Source: Bordetella genomosp. 9
Lineage (GTDB): Bacteria; Pseudomonadota; Gammaproteobacteria; Burkholderiales; Burkholderiaceae_B
Reading direction: 5' to 3'
Assembly: GCF_002119725.1 (NCBI RefSeq)
Contig: NZ_CP021109.1
Coordinates: 186,001-250,000, forward strand
Length of the DNA: 64,000 nt
Shown here: piece after piece, positions 59,828 through 64,000 of the stretch
Layout of the letters: every line of letters starts with the position of its first letter
Numbering within the stretch: position 1 is the stretch's first letter
Program-made: the position numbers and the translations under genes
The notes under the pieces: generated by a model
The model's database searches: none
Told to the model about the DNA's origin: nothing
What the model saw: the letters and a program-made list of their open reading frames with translations, nothing else

Positions 59828-60151
59828 TTATGCCGCAACAGGTTGTCGCTTCACGGGCTCGGCGGCGTGGCTCTGGATCTTGTCCTTGTGCTTGATAACC
59901 TGGCGGTCGAGTTTATCGGCAAGCAGGTCGATGGCGGCGTACAGGTTTTCGTCCTGCGCTTCGCAGTGGATGTCCTTGCCTCGCAGTCGCATGTTGACTT
60001 CGGCGGTATGACGCAAAGGTTCAACGGACAACATGACTTGCGTGTCGATCACGTGATCGAAATGTCTCAGAGCTCGCGCCAGTTTGTTCACCACATACTC
60101 CCGGATCGCCGGGGTGACGTCGAGATGACGACCGCAGATGCTCAGATTCAT
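59828..60151 (-). CDS. hpf: Ribosome hibernation promoting factor, short form
   Basis: A 107-residue Hpf: MNLSICGRHLDVTPAIREYV, then VNKLARALRHFDHVI and EVNMRLRGKDIHCEAQDENLYAAIDLLADKL. It lacks the C-terminal dimerisation domain of long HPF, so it is the short, gammaproteobacteria-like type that works with RMF or another factor on idle 70S ribosomes. A sigma-70-like promoter lies at 60269-60296. rpoN, usually just upstream in this cluster, is not present. Confidence 0.93.
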   Translation of the reverse strand: MNLSICGRHLDVTPAIREYVVNKLARALRHFDHVIDTQVMLSVEPLRHTAEVNMRLRGKDIHCEAQDENLYAAIDLLADKLDRQVIKHKDKIQSHAAEPVKRQPVAA

Positions 60152-60268
60152 AGTGCAATCTCCTTTGCCAAGGAAAGGGTTGTGCGCTCAATGCGCGAAA
60201 AGCTGCGTGACGGTTCTCCTCTGAAAAGTTGCGGATTGAGGGCTGGAAAAAGGGCGCCCTGTAATCCT

Positions 60269-60296
60269 AGTGTAAAGGCTCTGGCCGGCAATTCAA
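60269..60296 (-). promoter_or_regulatory. Sigma-70-like promoter of hpf
   Basis: On the minus strand TTGAAT, 16 bases, TACACT: a reasonable -35/-10 pair in an otherwise GC-rich gap. It leaves a leader of about 110 bases before the hpf ATG. Confidence 0.55.
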
Positions 60297-60346
60297 GCCG
60301 TCTTGGCCAGGGCTGCTGTAGCGTATTCCCGGCGGTCCGGCCGCGG

Positions 60347-61135
60347 TTACATGCGGAAGTGTTCGCCCAGGTACACGCGCCGCACGGCGGGGTCGCCGAC
60401 GATGTCCTCGGGATTGCCGTCCGTCAGCACCTTGCCTTCGCTGATGATGTAGGCGCGGTCGCATATGCCGAGCGTTTCGCGCACGTTGTGGTCGGTGATG
60501 AGCACGCCGATGCCGCGGCTCTTCAAAAAGCGCACGATGCGCTGGATTTCGATCACGGCGATGGGGTCCACGCCGGCAAAGGGTTCGTCCAGCAGGATAA
60601 AGCGGGGACGGGTAGCGAGGGCGCGTGCGATTTCCACACGGCGGCGTTCGCCGCCGGACAGCGAGATGGCGGTATTGCCGCGGATGTGCCCGATCTGCAG
60701 TTCGTCCAGCAGCAGTTCCAGGTTCTCCTGGATCTTGTCGCCCTTGATCGGCCGGCCTGCCTCGTCCACCTGGAGTTCCAGCACGGCGCGGATGTTCTGC
60801 TCCACCGTCAGGCGGCGGAACACCGACGCATCCTGCGGCAGATAGGACAGCCCCAGCCGGGCCCGCTTGTGGATGGGCAGGCCCGTGATGTTCTGGTCAT
60901 CGATTTCGATGCGGCCTGCTTCCGCCGGCACCAGGCCGACGATCATATAGAAGCTGGTCGTTTTGCCCGCGCCATTCGGCCCGAGCAGTCCGACCACCTC
61001 GCCGCTGTCCACGGACAGAGACACGTCCTGGACCACCGTGCGGCCGTGATAGGTCTTGCGCAGCCCGACGGCGCGCAGGCTGCTGACATGCGCCGGCGCG
61101 GCGGGCGTGGTTTCGGGTGTTGCTTGCGTGATCAT
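60347..61135 (-). CDS. lptB: LPS export ABC ATPase LptB
   Basis: A 262-residue ATPase: GPNGAGKT (52-59), LSGGE (159-163), Walker B FILLDEP (179-185) with FAGVDP, and the LptB-type end [12 protein letters not shown]. It drives extraction of lipopolysaccharide from the inner membrane with LptFG and the LptC-LptA bridge. An N-terminal Thr/Pro/Ala leader of ~18 residues precedes the usual start. It follows lptA by 77 bp. The next gene downstream is hpf, since rpoN is missing. Confidence 0.95.
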   Translation of the reverse strand: MITQATPETTPAAPAHVSSLRAVGLRKTYHGRTVVQDVSLSVDSGEVVGLLGPNGAGKTTSFYMIVGLVPAEAGRIEIDDQNITGLPIHKRARLGLSYLPQDASVFRRLTVEQNIRAVLELQVDEAGRPIKGDKIQENLELLLDELQIGHIRGNTAISLSGGERRRVEIARALATRPRFILLDEPFAGVDPIAVIEIQRIVRFLKSRGIGVLITDHNVRETLGICDRAYIISEGKVLTDGNPEDIVGDPAVRRVYLGEHFRM

Positions 61136-61212
61136 CTAAGAGGGAATGGGTGTGGGGCCGGGAAACGGCCGGGCCTGCCGCGTGGCGCGCGGCAGCCCCG
61201 GAAGAGGCGGGA

Positions 61213-62016
61213 TCAACGTTGAACAGCGGAGCCGGACGTTCCGCCACCGCGGCGGTCGGCAGCCTGGCCGGTCGCGGACGGGGCGGCTGCGCCGGGACTC
61301 TTGCGGGCCGGTTCCTTCCCGGACTGCTGCTTCCGGCACTCCGCCACCGCGGCGTCGGTGCGCGCGCGCGGTTCCATCACGGAACGCACACGGCCGCCAG
61401 GCGCCGCCGATTCGGGCCCGCCCACGGCTTCGTAGGTGCCGGTTTTTTCGTTGTAGCGGACGCGTTGCCCGCGGATCGTATCGAAAGGCTTGCCGCAGAT
61501 GAATCGCGTCACCACGGCCTGACCGATCAAATCGAAGGTGTCTTTGGTGCCGTCGTATTCGGCGCGGCGTCCGACGCCCTGGATCACTTCGAAGTTCTCG
61601 GGGCGCTCCTGGCGGACCGTCACCATTTTGCCGGGGTCGGCCAGCGCCGTTCCGTACTGGTTGCCCTGCGCGTCTTCATGCATTTGCAGCTCGTCGGAAT
61701 GCAGCGTCATCAGGCCGCGCGTCATGATGACGTTGCCCGTGAATACACTGGTTTTCTTGACGTCGTCGTAGTGCAGCTGCTCGGACAGGATGACCGTGTT
61801 CGGTTCTTCTTCCGGGGTTTTCGCGCCGCCGGCTCTGGCGCCGCCATTCGGTTTCTGCCCGCCCGTGCCATTGGCGGCATCGGGCGCGGCCGGCGCGTTC
61901 GGCTTGGCGCCGGCGTCCTCGCTGGCGGCGCCCTGCGCATGCGCGCCCGCGGCGCCAAACGCGAGGACGGCGCCCATCAGCCAGGCCGAAAGCAGGCGTT
62001 TACGAAGTTCAGTCAT
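61213..62016 (-). CDS. lptA: Periplasmic LPS bridge protein LptA
   Basis: A 267-residue exported protein with a signal peptide (about 1-27, ending AHA), a Gly/Pro/Ala-rich spacer, then the OstA jellyroll: TVILSEQLHYDDVKKTSVFTGNV (shortened here), HSDELQMHEDAQGNQ and RAEYDGTKDTFDLIG. A Pro/Lys/Arg-rich tail of ~45 residues is longer than in E. coli. LptA polymerises into the bridge that carries lipopolysaccharide across the periplasm. It overlaps the end of lptC by 4 bases. Confidence 0.93.
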   Translation of the reverse strand: MTELRKRLLSAWLMGAVLAFGAAGAHAQGAASEDAGAKPNAPAAPDAANGTGGQKPNGGARAGGAKTPEEEPNTVILSEQLHYDDVKKTSVFTGNVIMTRGLMTLHSDELQMHEDAQGNQYGTALADPGKMVTVRQERPENFEVIQGVGRRAEYDGTKDTFDLIGQAVVTRFICGKPFDTIRGQRVRYNEKTGTYEAVGGPESAAPGGRVRSVMEPRARTDAAVAECRKQQSGKEPARKSPGAAAPSATGQAADRRGGGTSGSAVQR

Positions 62017-62720
62017 GGTTGTTTTTCTGCAGGTTCGTGGGCGGGGGCTGGCGCCGGGGCGGCCTCGGGGCCGGCCGGCGATCTCGTGTTGCCTTGCGCG
62101 GCGCCGGAGGCCGGGCTGGCATTGTCCTTCTGTTGCGCCCGCCGCGTGTCGGCAGGCGCGATCTCCACGTTGGTGGAAGCGTAGACCTCGAGCTGGCGGG
62201 TCTTGTTGTTGTACTTCATGCCCTTGCCGTTCATGCGCGACTGGCCGCGCGTGACCAGGGCCGGCAAGTCCGTGGTGATCAGATCCTCGTCGGGCAGCAG
62301 CACCAGTTGTTCGCTGCGCACGTCCAGGGGCGGCGTATCCTGATCCGCCTGGCGGTGCATGTGCGCGTTCTTGTTCATGACGATGCGCTTGCCGCCTTCG
62401 TACATCGTCGCCGTATCCGAGGTCGCGACCGTGATGGGCGTATTCGGCCGCAGCCCGACCGCGCGCGGGTCGGTAACGACGTAAGAGTCGTCGTCAGGGT
62501 AATGCTCGCCGTAGACGCCTTCCAGGCGGTTGATCGGTTTGCCGTCCGCGTCCGTGCGGACCATGATGAAGTCGCGCGACCACGAATCCATTTCGTGGGT
62601 GAGGCGGCGCGGCGGATCCGTCGGCACGGCGCGCTGGGTATAGTCGGCAGCCCACCATGTTCCCACGACCAAAAGGACCAGCAGGAACAGGGCGATCAGC
62701 GACGGAAAGCGTTCTTTCAT
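62013..62720 (-). CDS. lptC: LPS export protein LptC
   Basis: A 235-residue bitopic protein: one N-terminal transmembrane helix (SLIALFLLVLLVVGTWWAA), then the periplasmic jellyroll, with EGVYGEHYPDDDSYVVTDP and GGKRIVMNKNAHMHRQ. It receives lipopolysaccharide from LptBFG and passes it to LptA. A Pro/Ala/Glu-rich C-terminal tail of ~40 residues is not part of the usual family. It lies 37 bp after kdsC and overlaps lptA by 4 bp. Confidence 0.92.
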   Translation of the reverse strand: MKERFPSLIALFLLVLLVVGTWWAADYTQRAVPTDPPRRLTHEMDSWSRDFIMVRTDADGKPINRLEGVYGEHYPDDDSYVVTDPRAVGLRPNTPITVATSDTATMYEGGKRIVMNKNAHMHRQADQDTPPLDVRSEQLVLLPDEDLITTDLPALVTRGQSRMNGKGMKYNNKTRQLEVYASTNVEIAPADTRRAQQKDNASPASGAAQGNTRSPAGPEAAPAPAPAHEPAEKQP

Positions 62721-62757
62721 GGGAAGCGATGGCGGTTAGGCGCCGCGGTCGAGGCGG

Positions 62758-63369
62758 TCATTGGATCGCGCCGGGGCCCAGCAGGCCCGGCGAAGCGAGC
62801 AGCGTGCCCAGGCGCCCCTGGCTGGCAAGCAGGATGTCGCAGCATTCGCGGACCGCGCCCGCGCCGCCCGGCTGGGCGGACACCCAGTGCGCCCCCTGCG
62901 CGACGTAGGCCGGCGCGTGCGGCACGGTGGCTGCGAAGCCCGCACGCTGCATGGCCGGCAGATCGATGATGTCGTCTCCCATATAGCCGGTCTGCTCCAG
63001 CGTGACGCCGGCGCGTTGCGCCAGGGCCGTCAATGCGCCGCCCTTGTCGCGCACGCCCTGCATGACTTCGGCGATGCCCAGTTCGGCGGCGCGGCGGTCC
63101 ACGATGGGGCCGGACCGGCCCGTTATCAGCGCCACTTTGATGCCGCCCTCGGCCAACAGGCGCAGCCCATGGCCGTCCAGCGCGTTGAAACGCTTGAGCA
63201 CCTCGCCGTGCTCGCCGTAGTACAGGCTGCCGTCGGTCAGCACGCCGTCCACATCGAACACCATCAGACGCACCGCCGCCGCCCGTTCCTTCACGATGGG
63301 TTGCAGCCGCGCGAGAATGAGCGCTTCGGCCGGGTGCATCGCGGAGTGCGCGCTCGTCATCATGTTCAT
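62758..63369 (-). CDS. kdsC: 3-deoxy-D-manno-octulosonate 8-phosphate phosphatase KdsC
   Basis: A 203-residue HAD phosphatase. MVFDVDGVLTDG (Asp39 and Asp41, metal/nucleophile), IKVALITGRSG and TGYMGDDIIDLPAM are the three HAD motifs in KdsC form. It converts Kdo-8-phosphate to Kdo, a core sugar of lipopolysaccharide. Several in-frame ATGs lie at the start (63369, 63363, 63360); 63369 overlaps the kdsD stop by 4 bases. A Gly/Leu-rich tail follows the domain. Confidence 0.93.
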   Translation of the reverse strand: MNMMTSAHSAMHPAEALILARLQPIVKERAAAVRLMVFDVDGVLTDGSLYYGEHGEVLKRFNALDGHGLRLLAEGGIKVALITGRSGPIVDRRAAELGIAEVMQGVRDKGGALTALAQRAGVTLEQTGYMGDDIIDLPAMQRAGFAATVPHAPAYVAQGAHWVSAQPGGAGAVRECCDILLASQGRLGTLLASPGLLGPGAIQ

Positions 63370-64000
63370 ACCACCTTCGCCGCCATCAGATCATGCATGT
63401 GCAGGGCGCCGATCAAAATGCCCTCTTCGTCCAGGACCAGCATCTGGCTGACCCGCAGTTCGTCCATCTGCTGAGCCGCCACCACCGCCAGAACGTCCGG
63501 GGGCACGGCGTGCGGGGACCGCGTCATGCCGTCCGTGATCCTGAGACCGCGAATATCCCCGTGACGTTCAATCAGCCGCCGCAGATCGCCATCGGTGAAG
63601 ATGCCCAGCGGGCGCCGCTGAGGATCGACGATGACGGTCATGCCCATGCCCTTGGCCGACATTTCCTCGAGCGCCCGGGACAGCGATGCATCGGCGCCCA
63701 CCGTCGGCAGGGCGTCGCCCTTGCGCATGACGTCGCGCACGTGCGTGAGCAGGCGCCGGCCCAGCGTCCCGCCGGGATGGGACCGGGCGAAATCCTCCGG
63801 CCCGAAGCCGCGGGCCTCCAGGCAGGCGACGGCCAGTGCGTCGCCCAGCGCCAGCGCCGCGGTGGTGCTGGCCGTGGGCGCCAGATTCATCGGACAGGCT
63901 TCCTGGGCCACGCTGACGTCCAAATGGATATCCGCCTGGCGCGCCAGTTCGGATGCCGGGTTGCCCGTCATGGCGACCACCCGAGTGCCCATGCGGCGCG
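63366..64000 (-). CDS. kdsD: Arabinose-5-phosphate isomerase KdsD, N-terminus outside the window
   Basis: The frame runs off the right edge; 211 codons are seen. The visible end of the SIS domain has MTGNPASELARQADIHLDV and APTASTTAALALGDALAVA; two CBS domains follow (DVMRKGDALPTV... and ITDGMTRSPHAVPPDVLAV...). KdsD makes arabinose-5-phosphate, the first step of Kdo synthesis. About 115 residues are missing. It is the first visible gene of kdsD-kdsC-lptC-lptA-lptB. Confidence 0.93.
   Translation of the reverse strand, partial: RRMGTRVVAMTGNPASELARQADIHLDVSVAQEACPMNLAPTASTTAALALGDALAVACLEARGFGPEDFARSHPGGTLGRRLLTHVRDVMRKGDALPTVGADASLSRALEEMSAKGMGMTVIVDPQRRPLGIFTDGDLRRLIERHGDIRGLRITDGMTRSPHAVPPDVLAVVAAQQMDELRVSQMLVLDEEGILIGALHMHDLMAAKVV

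Overview
The window is a GC-rich, densely coding chromosomal segment of a betaproteobacterium, most likely an Alcaligenaceae member close to Bordetella or Achromobacter. The signs are two Bug-type (tripartite tricarboxylate) periplasmic receptors, HPr kinase beside PtsN, a monomeric NADP isocitrate dehydrogenase, a complete recCBD operon, and the Lpt/Kds lipopolysaccharide cluster. No rRNA, tRNA, CRISPR array, prophage or intact insertion sequence was seen. The unusual DNA is repetitive: a nested inverted repeat near 3.2-4.1 kb, a 9-bp tandem array at 44.8 kb, and seven copies of an ~80-bp hairpin-rich repeat at 45.9-46.1, 51.3-51.6 and 55.9 kb.

Layout. 0-3.2 kb: the end of an amino-acid-oxidase-type flavoprotein, then a two-gene fatty-acid module (CFA-like methyltransferase plus FAD oxidoreductase). 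3.2-4.15 kb: a non-coding repeat region. 4.15-7.2 kb: an ABC exporter operon with a NEW3-domain exported protein. 7.5-13.5 kb: an IclR-controlled acyl-CoA catabolic operon (two hot-dog hydratases, Bug receptor, CoA-transferase, DUF35-thiolase fusion) read away from its regulator across a perfect 20-bp palindrome. 13.6-19.4 kb: icd and a TAXI-TRAP transporter. 19.7-29.3 kb: recC-recB-recD with overlapping genes. 29.3-31.8 kb: a Cys-rich copper-type four-helix protein and a PAS-PAS hybrid histidine kinase. 32.1-38.4 kb: a LysR-controlled Bug/hyuA/hyuB group and a small cupin. 38.5-41.5 kb: a 993-residue protein I do not recognise. 41.7-44.7 kb: YajQ, a DUF2127 membrane protein, and a divergent SDR/AraC pair. 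44.9-48.2 kb: sulfate uptake (sbp, cysT, cysW) with no cysA after cysW. 48.4-55.8 kb: nudC, a TlpA-like thioredoxin, dolP-diaA-yraN opposite rsmI-ogt, and rlpA-rapZ. 56.1-58.2 kb: two c-type cytochromes lying between rapZ and hprK. 58.2-64.0 kb: hprK, ptsN, hpf, lptB, lptA, lptC, kdsC and the truncated kdsD.

How it fits together. The right end is the conserved envelope and nitrogen-PTS block. KdsD and KdsC make Kdo, LptC/A/B move lipopolysaccharide outward, and Hpf, PtsN, HprK and RapZ are regulators; rpoN, which usually sits between lptB and hpf, is missing. The rsmI/yraN/diaA/dolP group keeps the order known from E. coli but has a repeat cluster inside it, and the sulfate operon has another. 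The left half is accessory catabolism and transport: each cluster pairs a local regulator (IclR, LysR or AraC) with a small set of enzymes and often a Bug receptor. Substrates cannot be read from the sequence.
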